In this document: piece after piece, positions 1 through 7,627 of the stretch | Numbering within the stretch: position 1 is the first letter of the stretch | How the letters are laid out: each line of letters opens with the position of its first letter | NCBI RefSeq assembly: GCF_017312405.1 | Contig: NZ_BLTG01000015.1 | Span: forward strand, 1-64,000 | Direction: 5' to 3' | Length of the DNA stretch: 64,000 nt | Source: Mycobacterium sp. PO1 | GTDB lineage: Bacteria > Actinomycetota > Actinomycetes > Mycobacteriales > Mycobacteriaceae | Position numbers and translations under genes: made by a program | The notes under the pieces: model-generated | Told to the model about the DNA's origin: nothing | Seen by the model: only the letters and a program-made list of their open reading frames with translations | Database searches by the model: none

Positions 1-330
1 GCCACCGACGGCGCCGCCACCAGCAACACAGCCACCGTCAGCATCACCGTCAACGCCGTCAACGATGCCCCAACCGCTGTCAACGACTCGGGTTCGACCA
101 ACCAGGGAATCGCGCTGAACGGGAATGTCCTGACCAACGACACCGACATCGACGGCAACACCCTCAGTGCAACCCTGGTGGCTGGACCCGCCCACGGCAC
201 CGTGGCGCTCAACAGCAACGGCAGCTTCACCTACACCCCCACCGCCAACTACAACGGCACCGACAGCTTCACCTACAAAGCCACCGACGGCACCGCCACC
301 AGCAACACAGCCACCGTCAGCATCACCGTC
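1..330 (+). repeat. 279-bp (93-residue) coding tandem repeat of the Ig-like array
   Basis: Bases 1-51 and 280-330 are almost identical (one mismatch seen), so the domain period is 279 bp. The near-identity at DNA level points to recent duplication or gene conversion within the array, most of which lies upstream of the window. Confidence 0.8.
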
Positions 331-867
331 ATCGACAACGTCGCACCGACCGCGGTCGACATCCAGGCCACAAACGGCGGTGGACTGAACATCTCTGGGT
401 ACCTGGAGCAGGGGGACTCGATCACCTACACCTTCAGTGAGCCGATCAATCCCAATTCGATCCTTGCCGGATGGAACGGCACCACGACCAACGTGGTCGT
501 GCGCGGCGACAACGGCGGCAGCAGCAACGACACGCTCCGGATCTACAACTCGAACAACACTGCCTTGCTGCCCCTGGGCACGATCGACTTGGGCCGAACC
601 GACTTCATATACCAGATCGGCGGCAACGGCCCCATCACGTTCGGAGCCACCGGAACCGCTTCGACGATGACAATGAGCGGCAACACGATCACCATCGTGC
701 TCGGCGATTACGACTCCCCAGCTTTCGGTGACTATCGGAACATCACCTTGGTTTTGACGAGCGGGTCGCTGAGGTGGTCGCCGTCGTCGGCAATCTCCGA
801 CCTCGCAGGCAACACGCTCTCGGGCGGCACGGCCAACGAGTCGGGGTCCTCCGACCGGGACTTCTGA
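1..867 (+). CDS. Ig-like/cadherin-like repeat protein, C-terminal part (5' end outside window)
   Basis: The frame is open from base 1, so the gene starts upstream; it ends with TGA at 865-867. The visible 288 residues contain the end of one repeat and one full repeat of about 93 residues of the tandem cadherin-like (Big_9 / tandem-95) type, with the hallmarks NDTDIDG and FTYTPTANYNGTDSFTY. Then follows a roughly 175-residue Ig-like segment (GDSITYTFSEPINPNSI) resembling SbsA-type bacterial Ig domains. Such proteins are usually very long, secreted and adhesive; that role is inferred from the family. No sortase signal or membrane anchor is visible at the C-terminus (ending SGSSDRDF). The Asn/Thr-rich composition differs from the neighbours. 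Confidence 0.85.
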   Translation, partial: ATDGAATSNTATVSITVNAVNDAPTAVNDSGSTNQGIALNGNVLTNDTDIDGNTLSATLVAGPAHGTVALNSNGSFTYTPTANYNGTDSFTYKATDGTATSNTATVSITVIDNVAPTAVDIQATNGGGLNISGYLEQGDSITYTFSEPINPNSILAGWNGTTTNVVVRGDNGGSSNDTLRIYNSNNTALLPLGTIDLGRTDFIYQIGGNGPITFGATGTASTMTMSGNTITIVLGDYDSPAFGDYRNITLVLTSGSLRWSPSSAISDLAGNTLSGGTANESGSSDRDF

Positions 868-1198
868 CACTGCAGGTGGACTGGGGGCGGTCAGGATGCT
901 TGGACGCTGACACGCACCGTGACGTCCAGTGCGGTGAAGATCCGATCGGCTGCACACCCACTTCGGAGCGAGCGATCCAGCTGACGGTGGCGAGCCCGTC
1001 GTCGACAACGCGACTCACGGAAAAAGTGGACCTTTGGGACAACTGTCGAACCAAGCCATCGTTGATCGGATACTTCGTTCGGCCACTTCAGGGGAATGAA
1101 TACATCACTCCTACGACAAACTCGTAAATATTCGTCGTCATAAGAGGATAAACACGCCGTATTGCACGGCGCTCCAATCATTTCCGCTCTGCTTCTTG
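868..1198. other. Intergenic stretch between two convergent genes
   Basis: Both flanking genes end here. The second half is more AT-rich (around 1090-1140) than its surroundings. I see no convincing gene, RNA or terminator hairpin. Confidence 0.4.
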
Positions 1199-2533
1199 TC
1201 AGCGGGTGACCTCGATGAGTTCGCCTTTGATCGCCCAGTGTGGACCGACTTGATCCGCGGCAAGCAACTCGCCGGCAACGCACCAGTGGTCTGCGGGGTC
1301 CCACTTGACGCTCTCTCGGTAGGGGGATACAAGCCGGGGTAGAACGCCGAGCACAGCGCGGCGTTGATCGAGCAGGTGCTTCTCGATCTCTGCGGGGTCT
1401 GCCGGAAGCACTGTCGCGATCCGTGCGACGACCTCAGGCAATACCGTTGTGTCGGCGTGGGCCTGGAAGGCGCTAATCACCCCGTCGAAAATGCCCTTCA
1501 CCAGATTGCCCAATACGGGCTGACGCCCGTGCGGTGGCCGGACCTGGACTCTGACGGCGAACGGTGTCTCGGGCGCGCACGCCGGCTCAGCCAACTCGAC
1601 TTGGCTCTGGGCCAGTGCCAGCCAGACCTGCGCCAACTTCTTCTCGCCTACGAAGTCACCCAGGTCGGTCCAGTCGAACGAAGCGAGCGTCCGCCCCTCC
1701 TGCCAGTGGGTGAAGCTGCCCGACCGCGGCACGAGTTCATACCGGTAGCAGAAGGAACGCTCCGCCCCATCGGGAGTCGGCGGCGCAACGGCGCCGTACT
1801 CGAAACGAATACCGTTGCGGCCAGCGGTCTTAAACGAGTCGATGTAGTAGAGCGCAAGGTTCTCGACGTCCGCGTTGGGAAGTTTGGGGCCGAAGAACGT
1901 GGCATGCAGCACCTGCCCAGCCGATGGAACGAGCTGTCCGCAACGACTCCGGATCTCGCTCCGTAAGTGCTCTTGCCAGCTGGGCCGGCGCTCGAAGCGG
2001 ATGTAGTCATCGGCCCAAGCCTCGACCACAGGACTGTCCGTGGCCGGTCCGTGTATGAAGCAGCGCCCCTCGGGCATCGGAACTGCAACCGTAAGTGGGT
2101 CCGCACTAAACGGCACAGTCTTCGGACTCCCGCCATCATCGCGAATGGGCGCGGGCTCACCGGCGGCAGGTTTGTCACCACCCGAGGGGTACGCCCGGGG
2201 GCCGGCCGCTCGTTCGGTCTGCTTGGTTGAAGTGGGTTGTCCGCCGCCGCTGGCCGGGCGGCAAGTCCCACACGGGGAGATTGGCTGCCCTAGTATCTCG
2301 ATCGCCCACTGTTCAAGTTCGGCGAGATCTTCCGCGCACACTTTCACGTACGGTCCGGTCCACGCGCTCCCAACAGGGATCTGACCAGAAATCGTCCGGC
2401 AGCTGGCATGGTGCACACGCGCATGCGTCGCGTTGTGGCTGCGCGCGATGTTGATGACGTAGCCCTCCGGGTGGGCGGCGAGCCAGGCCAGGTAGCCAGC
2501 TCCGTCGTCCCGGAACTCAATCAACCCTGTCAT
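1199..2533 (-). CDS. Hypothetical two-part protein with N-terminal His/Cys-rich domain
   Basis: This 444-aa protein is not recognised. Residues 1-95 form a compact unit (YLAWLAAHPEGYVIN, then HHASC, a WTGPYVKVC strand and a final CGTC); the spaced His and Cys residues look metal-binding. A Pro/Gly/Ala linker (about 96-150) follows. The 290-residue C-terminal part, starting near FIHGPATDSPVVEAWADDYI, carries no motif I can name. I recall the N-terminal module in other actinobacterial proteins with variable C-terminal parts, which would make this a modular protein. ATG start at 2533. It stands alone between an adhesin-like gene and a repair pair. Confidence 0.6.
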   Translation of the reverse strand: MTGLIEFRDDGAGYLAWLAAHPEGYVINIARSHNATHARVHHASCRTISGQIPVGSAWTGPYVKVCAEDLAELEQWAIEILGQPISPCGTCRPASGGGQPTSTKQTERAAGPRAYPSGGDKPAAGEPAPIRDDGGSPKTVPFSADPLTVAVPMPEGRCFIHGPATDSPVVEAWADDYIRFERRPSWQEHLRSEIRSRCGQLVPSAGQVLHATFFGPKLPNADVENLALYYIDSFKTAGRNGIRFEYGAVAPPTPDGAERSFCYRYELVPRSGSFTHWQEGRTLASFDWTDLGDFVGEKKLAQVWLALAQSQVELAEPACAPETPFAVRVQVRPPHGRQPVLGNLVKGIFDGVISAFQAHADTTVLPEVVARIATVLPADPAEIEKHLLDQRRAVLGVLPRLVSPYRESVKWDPADHWCVAGELLAADQVGPHWAIKGELIEVTR

Positions 2534-2828
2534 GACGCACCCATTTTGCCTTCGACGACTGACAACCGGGGTTTGGCCTCAGAGCGCCCGCAGCGGTACG
2601 CCGCAGCGCAGCGCTTATCACCTCACGCCGAGGGGCAACAATCAAGCCTCGGCGGTTGAGATATCACGGCAACGATGGTCGAAACCATCAGGACGTCGCC
2701 AGCAAACAAACTACGCACCAGCACGAGCCGCCCGACCAACCGATGAACCATCAGACACAGATCCTTCAACTATCGACGCAGCAGCACGCAACCCAACAAG
2801 ACGGAGCGGGCGCGGAGTCGACACCGCA
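2534..2828. other. Intergenic region upstream of the 444-aa gene
   Basis: It lies between the minus-strand gene starting at 2533 and the 3' end of the OGG-fold gene at 2829. Base composition is lower in GC than flanking genes. The only structure noted is a small hairpin (ATGGTCGAAACCAT, about 2674). Promoter elements for the 2533 start are not obvious. Confidence 0.35.
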
Positions 2829-3479
2829 TCAGCGACGGACCGCGGCCTTTCGGCCATGTTTGAAGTAGGCCATCTCCACGGCGTCTGCGCGCACGCCCTC
2901 GGCGGCAGCGACGCGGTGCGCGTGGTCGATCCACTTTGCATAGGTGGACGGTTCCCACGGGCCGTATCGCGGGATATCCCAATCATCAAGGTCTTTCAGT
3001 GCTAAAGCGACGAATTGGTCCAGGATCAAAGCTCGTCCGGGTTGATGGTCACAGGCGTCTGCGGCGTAGAGGAACTTGGTGAAGAACGACGGGCCGAGGT
3101 GTTTGAGGTAGTGCGGGTGCCCCCGCAGCATCGCGGTGTAGGCATCAACGGTGTGGCCGCGCTGCAGTAATTCGGCCGTCGCGCGCAGGGCCTCGTCCAC
3201 ACGCTGCGAGTCGTTGTCCCGGAACACCCGCGCCCGACGCCCGACGAGGAACGCCGAGGCACCGGTCCCCCAGACGTAGCCAGCGAGCAGTGCATGTGGC
3301 AAACCGTAAGTGGTCGCGGTGTCGAGGAGATCCGCTCTTGTGATCGTGCGGTAGCCGCGGTCACCGGCGGGCAGCTGTTCGAGGAAGGCGCCCCACTCTT
3401 CCGTGACCCTCGGCACCCACCATGTAGGCCGGAAGGAGAAGCCGTGAGCGAGAACTACATCCTCAGCGGGGAATTCCAC
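2829..3479 (-). CDS. 8-oxoguanine DNA glycosylase OGG-fold protein
   Basis: The 216-aa product has the layout I associate with the actinobacterial 'OGG fold' family: a W-rich N-terminus (SFRPTWWVPRV), a central GYVWGTGASAFLVGRR segment, HPHYLKHLGPSFFTKFLYAAD, then an acidic helix (LALKDLDDWDIPRYG). The fold is that of HhH-GPD-type base-excision glycosylases, but I cannot point to a verified catalytic Lys/Asp pair, so activity is inferred. GTG start at 3479, 5 bp after the stop of the uracil-DNA glycosylase gene, implying a two-gene transcript. Confidence 0.55.
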   Translation of the reverse strand: MEFPAEDVVLAHGFSFRPTWWVPRVTEEWGAFLEQLPAGDRGYRTITRADLLDTATTYGLPHALLAGYVWGTGASAFLVGRRARVFRDNDSQRVDEALRATAELLQRGHTVDAYTAMLRGHPHYLKHLGPSFFTKFLYAADACDHQPGRALILDQFVALALKDLDDWDIPRYGPWEPSTYAKWIDHAHRVAAAEGVRADAVEMAYFKHGRKAAVRR

Positions 3480-3484
3480 CGCGT

Positions 3485-4126
3485 CTATTCGGCTTTTCTG
3501 CGCGCGTCACCGAAGCTCCATCGGATTGCCGCCGCCAGATTCGACACGTACTCGTCCTCTAGTTCGTCGTCGTGCTGGCGCAGGATCCACGACGGGTGCT
3601 TCGCGTTGTAAATGAACGGCACATCCTTGGAAAGCCGTCCGCGAGGAGCCTCGAAGGGATGCCCCGAGATGCGGGCCCGCGGGTAGAAGAACCTCAGCAC
3701 GCGTTCGGCGTCGCGACCCAGCGTGATTACCAGGCGCGGTCGGACGATCTCGAGTTCGCGGTGCAGATATGGGGAGCAGTTGACGATCTCGTGCTGCTGC
3801 GACGCGCGGTTCTTCGGCGGGTGGCAGTGCACCGCGTTGCTGATGAACAGATTCTTCTTCTGTTGGCCCGCGCCCCTGATGCCCTCGTCGATCAGGCCGC
3901 CGCTGCCCTCGGTGAACGGAATCTGGGTCTTCATGCACTTCTCGCACAGGCTCTGCCCCACCAGCGCCACCGGTGAGGTCAAGCAGCCGTAGCCGGGAGC
4001 GGACGCGGTAACGCCGGCGATGTTCATTCCGTCGCAGCGCCTACAACGTTTGATCTCATCGTCGAGGGCAAGCTTGCGCATCCGCCGTGAATCGGCGGTG
4101 TCGCGCTCTACGGCGTTCGAATTCAC
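3485..4126 (-). CDS. Uracil-DNA glycosylase family protein, iron-sulfur type (UDG4/5-like)
   Basis: The product removes uracil or related deaminated bases from DNA. Four cysteines sit in the 4Fe-4S pattern of family 4/5 UDGs: an N-terminal CRRC pair, one in NAVHCHPP and one in NCSPYL. The C-terminal DNA-intercalation motif HPSW is present (NAKHPSW). The usual motif A is unusual (VGQSLCEKCMKTQIP with two extra Cys). I place the start at GTG 4126 because a TATACT -10 box ends exactly 7 nt upstream, fitting a leaderless mRNA; a longer in-frame reading to TTG 4174 would run through that promoter. It is followed after 5 bp by the OGG-fold gene. Confidence 0.75.
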   Translation of the reverse strand: MNSNAVERDTADSRRMRKLALDDEIKRCRRCDGMNIAGVTASAPGYGCLTSPVALVGQSLCEKCMKTQIPFTEGSGGLIDEGIRGAGQQKKNLFISNAVHCHPPKNRASQQHEIVNCSPYLHRELEIVRPRLVITLGRDAERVLRFFYPRARISGHPFEAPRGRLSKDVPFIYNAKHPSWILRQHDDELEDEYVSNLAAAIRWSFGDARRKAE

Positions 4127-4133
4127 CAACGAA

Positions 4134-4139
4134 AGTATA
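4134..4139 (-). promoter_or_regulatory. -10 box (TATACT) of the UDG-OGG pair
   Basis: TATACT on the minus strand, 7 nt before GTG 4126, predicts a transcript beginning at or near the start codon. No clear -35 is visible. Confidence 0.5.
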
Positions 4140-4225
4140 GGTAAGCCGACATCCTGACCGCCCGCCCCGTCCAACGGGTTCGATCTTGATCCTAGGCTTC
4201 TGCAAGCGGCAGGTAGAAATCAAAG

Positions 4226-4298
4226 TGGAGCTAAGGGGAATCGAACCCCTGACCTACTCGATGCGAACGAGTCGCGCTACCAACTGCGCCATAGCCCC
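4226..4298 (-). tRNA. tRNA-Ala (anticodon CGC)
   Basis: The minus strand folds as a 73-nt tRNA. The acceptor arm GGGGCTA pairs with TAGCTCC (one G-U), followed by discriminator A. A D-arm with GTTGGTAG, an anticodon stem ACTCG/CGAGT with loop TTCGCAT (anticodon CGC, reading GCG Ala) and a T-arm with GGTTCGATTCC are present. CCA is not encoded. Confidence 0.97.
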
Positions 4299-4350
4299 TG
4301 ATATCGCTAAGGAGGTTACCAGTCCCCCGCGCGGCTGCCGAAATCGCGCA

Positions 4351-5454
4351 CTACTGACCGGCTGCGCGGGGCAGGTCGTAGTGCCGCGCGAATGCGACGT
4401 GCTCGAGGTGTTCGAACTCGGGGTCCTCGTCGTCGATCTCCAGGACCGCGGCACCGGGCCGGCGTAGCCGTGCCGGGGTGACGTCGAACTCCGGGTCGGC
4501 GGTGTTCTCCACTCCCAACCGAGACCGGGCGATGCGCTGCGCGCGACGGCGTCGCAGCTGCTCCTCGATGCGGGTCTGGCGGCGCAGATAGGCCAGGTAG
4601 AGCAGCGTCACGGTGGCTACCGCGCCGAAGGTCCACCACATGGTCGACGACCAGGTGAACGCCGCGACTGCGCTGGCCAGCAGCAGCACCCCCATCACCG
4701 ACAGGGTCCGCGCCCGGAAACGGTACTTGCGGGCCGTCACGGCTTCGGCGGTGCTGGATTCGTGCCGGCGCCGACGGGCCGCGCTGATCGAGTCGGCGAT
4801 GCGCAGATCGCCGTCCGAGGGCGCTTCCAGACCGGAGGAGTCGTCGACGTACTCGTACTCGTCGTCCTCGCCGGAATCGGCGCGCGCCGCTTGAACCCGA
4901 GCATCATCGGAGACGTCGGCGTCCTGGGATTCATCGGTGTCGTGGGAGTCATCGGTGTCGTGGGAGTCATCGGTGTCGTCGGAGTCATCGAACGCCAACT
5001 GGTCGGACTCGGCCGCCATCACGGGCTGCTCGACGGGCCTCGCCCGACCCGCGGGCAAGGCCTCCGAGTCCTCGACGACGTCGACGTCGAGATAGTCGGG
5101 CTCGTCCTGCGTCGCTTCGGCGGCCACCTTCACCACGGAGCGCTGCGGCGCCCGGGCGCCGTCGTCAGCACGAACGTCGGCGCGAGCGTCCTGGAGGTCG
5201 GCATCGACGTCGGCATCGATGTCCTCGTCGAGGTCGTCCTCGGACGGCCGCCAGTCCGGATCGCTGCGGTGCCCGGCCGCCGGTCCGCGCCGACGCAGCC
5301 GGACCGCGGTGCCGCTGTTGAGCACTCGGGTCGCCAGCGCGACGTCGCTGGTGCGTCGCACCGCGTCGCGCTTGCTGATCAGCATCGGCACCAGCACGAA
5401 CAGCCAGAGCACGACGAGAGAAATCCAGAGAAGAGATTGGGGGATGCTTGGCAT
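4351..5454 (-). CDS. glpR: GlpR/SepX-family divisome membrane protein
   Basis: This 367-aa protein matches in position and layout the actinobacterial membrane receptor GlpR (SepX in Streptomyces, Rv0996 in M. tuberculosis), which with the gephyrin-like protein Glp links FtsZ to the envelope. One membrane segment lies at residues 7-27. A long acidic, disordered stretch (about 70-220) with DSHDTDD repeats follows, then a hairpin of two membrane segments (about 251-290) and a basic, then acidic tail. Start ATG 5454 is chosen because AAAGGAG lies 8 nt upstream; an in-frame reading 23 codons longer lacks this. It is the last gene of the galU-glp-acetyltransferase-glpR cluster, after a 143-bp gap that may hold its own promoter. 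Confidence 0.85.
   Translation of the reverse strand: MPSIPQSLLWISLVVLWLFVLVPMLISKRDAVRRTSDVALATRVLNSGTAVRLRRRGPAAGHRSDPDWRPSEDDLDEDIDADVDADLQDARADVRADDGARAPQRSVVKVAAEATQDEPDYLDVDVVEDSEALPAGRARPVEQPVMAAESDQLAFDDSDDTDDSHDTDDSHDTDESQDADVSDDARVQAARADSGEDDEYEYVDDSSGLEAPSDGDLRIADSISAARRRRHESSTAEAVTARKYRFRARTLSVMGVLLLASAVAAFTWSSTMWWTFGAVATVTLLYLAYLRRQTRIEEQLRRRRAQRIARSRLGVENTADPEFDVTPARLRRPGAAVLEIDDEDPEFEHLEHVAFARHYDLPRAAGQ
4921..4992 (-). repeat. 18-bp coding tandem repeat in glpR
   Basis: Four units of 18 bp encode the DSDDTDDSHDTDDSHDTD-type acidic run in the disordered region. Two central units are identical, so copy number could vary between strains. Confidence 0.8.
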
Positions 5455-5521
5455 GGCGCCTGCTCCTTTCCCCATCAGGCTAGGTCTGTGACCAGCGCAT
5501 CCGTGGGCGGCGCGCCGAGAC

Positions 5522-5539
5522 AATTACACACCTGTAATT
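5522..5539. promoter_or_regulatory. Inverted repeat upstream of glpR
   Basis: AATTAC and GTAATT form perfect 6-bp arms around ACACCT, 68 bp upstream of the glpR start. AT-rich symmetric DNA is rare here, so it may be an operator; no regulator is known. Confidence 0.3.
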
Positions 5540-5597
5540 CACCGAGTACAAGCACCAACAGTCACATGTGTCACATCAGCAACAGAATCGACGTGGA

Positions 5598-6251
5598 TCA
5601 GGTCCATGCGGCGCGACCGGCACGCACCAGCGTCGCCGCCACCGAGCCGTTCAACTCCTCGACCGTCAGCGCCACCAGCAGATGATCGCGCCAGGCGCCG
5701 TCGACTTCGAGGTAGCGCTTGAGCAGCCCTTCCTCCCGAAACCCCGCCTTTGCCAGCACCGCGCGGCTGGCGGCGTTCTCAGGTCTCACTGTGGCCTCGA
5801 CCCGATGCAACATGACCGGCCCGAAGCAGTGGTCGAGGCCCAGCGCCAACGCCGCCGTCGCGACTCCCCCGCCGGTGACGCCGCTGGCCACCCAGTAGCC
5901 GATCCATGCCGAGCGCAGCGCGCCGTGCGTGACGTTGCCGATCGTCAGCTGACCGGCGAACTGACCGTCCAACTCGATCGCATACGGCAACATCCGTCCC
6001 CGCCGCGCCTCACCGCGCAGTCCCGAACACACCGACGGCCACGCGGAAACCGAATGCCGCACTTCCCAATCGAGTTCGGTGACCGGTTCCCACGGCTCGA
6101 GGTGGGCCCGATCGGCAAGCCGTGCGCGGCTCCACTGCGCGGCGTCCCGAAGCCGTATCGGACGCAGCTTCACCACCCCGGCCGCCACCCGCAGCGGGCC
6201 GGCGGGCAACGGCCATCCCGGATGCTGCGACCGCGAACTCCACAGGCTCAT
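5598..6251 (-). CDS. GNAT acetyltransferase, RimJ/RimL type
   Basis: The roughly 217-aa product is a GCN5-related N-acetyltransferase of the RimJ/RimL class: N-terminal VKLRPIRLRDAAQW, a central IGYWVASGVTGGGVATAALAL segment carrying the acetyl-CoA loop, and the C-terminal VRPENAASRAVLAKAGF motif typical of ribosomal-protein/aminoglycoside-type acetyltransferases. It corresponds in position to Rv0995. The start is uncertain: GTG 6257, GTG 6254 and ATG 6251 are consecutive, none with a strong ribosome-binding site. Its gene begins about 20 bp after the glp stop. Confidence 0.85.
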   Translation of the reverse strand: MSLWSSRSQHPGWPLPAGPLRVAAGVVKLRPIRLRDAAQWSRARLADRAHLEPWEPVTELDWEVRHSVSAWPSVCSGLRGEARRGRMLPYAIELDGQFAGQLTIGNVTHGALRSAWIGYWVASGVTGGGVATAALALGLDHCFGPVMLHRVEATVRPENAASRAVLAKAGFREEGLLKRYLEVDGAWRDHLLVALTVEELNGSVAATLVRAGRAAWT

Positions 6252-6272
6252 CACCACGCACCCGGCCGCGCG

Positions 6273-7550
6273 TCAGCCGCGCTGAGCCAGGAAGGCCACG
6301 TCGACGACCTCACCGGTACGGATCTGGTCGGCGTCGCTGGGCACCACCACCAGACAGTTAGCTTCAGCCAGCGTCGCCAGCAGATGCGACGACGCACCCG
6401 GTGCGCCGCCGAGCGCCTGAACCAGATATTCGCCGGTGTCCTGATCCCGCATCAGCTGCCCGCGCAGGAAACCCTTGCGGCCGGCCACCGACGTGATCGG
6501 TGACAGCGCCCGGGCCTGCACGATGCGACGCATCGGTTGCCGCTTGCCCAGGGACAACCTGATCAACGGCCGCACCATCATCTCGAACACCACCAGCGCG
6601 CTGACCGGATTGGCGGGCAGCAAGAAGACCGGCACACCGTCGGGACCGAGTTGACCGAATCCCTGCACCGAGCCGGGGTGCATCGCGATCCGAGCGACCT
6701 CCATCTCACCGAGCTCGCCGAGCACCGCGCGCACACCCTCGGCCGCGGCACCGCCGACCGCACCGGCGATCACGATGACCTCGGCGCGGTTGAGCTGGCC
6801 CTCGACGGTTTCGCGCAGTTGCTTGGGGTCGGTCGAGACGATGCCGACCCGGTTCACGTCGGCGCCGGCATCACGACCGGCGGCGGCGAGCGCGTAGGAG
6901 TTCACGTCGTAGACCTGACCGTTGCCCGGGGTACGGCTGATGTCGACGAGCTCACCGCCGACCGACATCACCGACAGGCGCGGCCGCGGGTGCACCAGTA
7001 CGCGCTCCCTGCCGACCGCGGCGAGCAACCCGACCTGGGCGGCGCCGATGATCGTGCCGGCCCGGACCGCGACGTCACCGGGTTGAACGTCGTCGCCCGT
7101 GCGCCGCACATACGCCCCCGACCGCACGCCGCGCAGCACCCGGACCCGGGAGCTACCGCCGTCGGTCCAGCGCAGCGGCAGTACCGCGTCGGCGAGCGTC
7201 GGCATCGGCGCGCCGGTCTGGATCCGCGCCGCCTGACGGGGCTGCAGCCTGCTCGGGGTCCGCTCACCCGCTTCGATCAGACCCATCACCGGCAGGCTGA
7301 TCTCGCCGTCGGCCGACGCCTCCTCATCCTCGTCGCCCTCGTCCTCCGGCGACCCGCGGAAACCGAGCACATCGACGCTGCGCACCGCGTAGCCGTCGAT
7401 CGCAGCCTGATCGAAACCCGGCAGCGGACGCTCGGTGACCACCTCTTCGGCGCACATCAGGCCTTGGGCTTCGGCGATCGCCACCCGAACCGGGCGCGGT
7501 GCCACCGCAGCCGCGGCCACTCGAGCCTGCTGCTCCTCAACCGAACGCAC
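6273..7550 (-). CDS. glp: MoeA/gephyrin-like protein, probably the divisome protein Glp
   Basis: The 425-aa product has the whole MoeA architecture (FDQAAIDGYAVRS, TGAPMP, GQVYDVNSYAL, LPANPVSALVVF). Molybdopterin molybdotransferases need conserved residues that are altered here. The GGVSVG-x-x-D block reads AGAVGGAAAEG with no Asp, the PGKP lysine loop reads HPGSVQGFG, and LPGNP reads LPANP. This, plus linkage to glpR, fits the corynebacterial Glp that binds FtsZ and GlpR rather than a molybdenum cofactor enzyme; that assignment is inference. An acidic insert (EDEGDEDEEASADGE) lies near residue 70. GTG start at 7550 with AGAAAGG upstream. A strong hairpin separates it from galU. Confidence 0.8.
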   Translation of the reverse strand: MRSVEEQQARVAAAAVAPRPVRVAIAEAQGLMCAEEVVTERPLPGFDQAAIDGYAVRSVDVLGFRGSPEDEGDEDEEASADGEISLPVMGLIEAGERTPSRLQPRQAARIQTGAPMPTLADAVLPLRWTDGGSSRVRVLRGVRSGAYVRRTGDDVQPGDVAVRAGTIIGAAQVGLLAAVGRERVLVHPRPRLSVMSVGGELVDISRTPGNGQVYDVNSYALAAAGRDAGADVNRVGIVSTDPKQLRETVEGQLNRAEVIVIAGAVGGAAAEGVRAVLGELGEMEVARIAMHPGSVQGFGQLGPDGVPVFLLPANPVSALVVFEMMVRPLIRLSLGKRQPMRRIVQARALSPITSVAGRKGFLRGQLMRDQDTGEYLVQALGGAPGASSHLLATLAEANCLVVVPSDADQIRTGEVVDVAFLAQRG

Positions 7551-7575
7551 AACATGCCTTTCTCACCTGAAGAGG

Positions 7576-7603
7576 CCCCTGGCCGGCGACGACCGGCCAG
7601 GGG
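7576..7603 (-). terminator. GC-rich hairpin between galU and glp
   Basis: A perfect 11-bp stem (CCCCTGGCCGG / CCGGCCAGGGG) with loop CGACGA lies in the 77-bp gap. No U-tract follows, so it may be a partial terminator or an RNA processing/stabilising element setting different galU and glp levels. Confidence 0.6.
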
Positions 7604-7627
7604 CGGATGCGCTCGGCGCAGCAGCCG

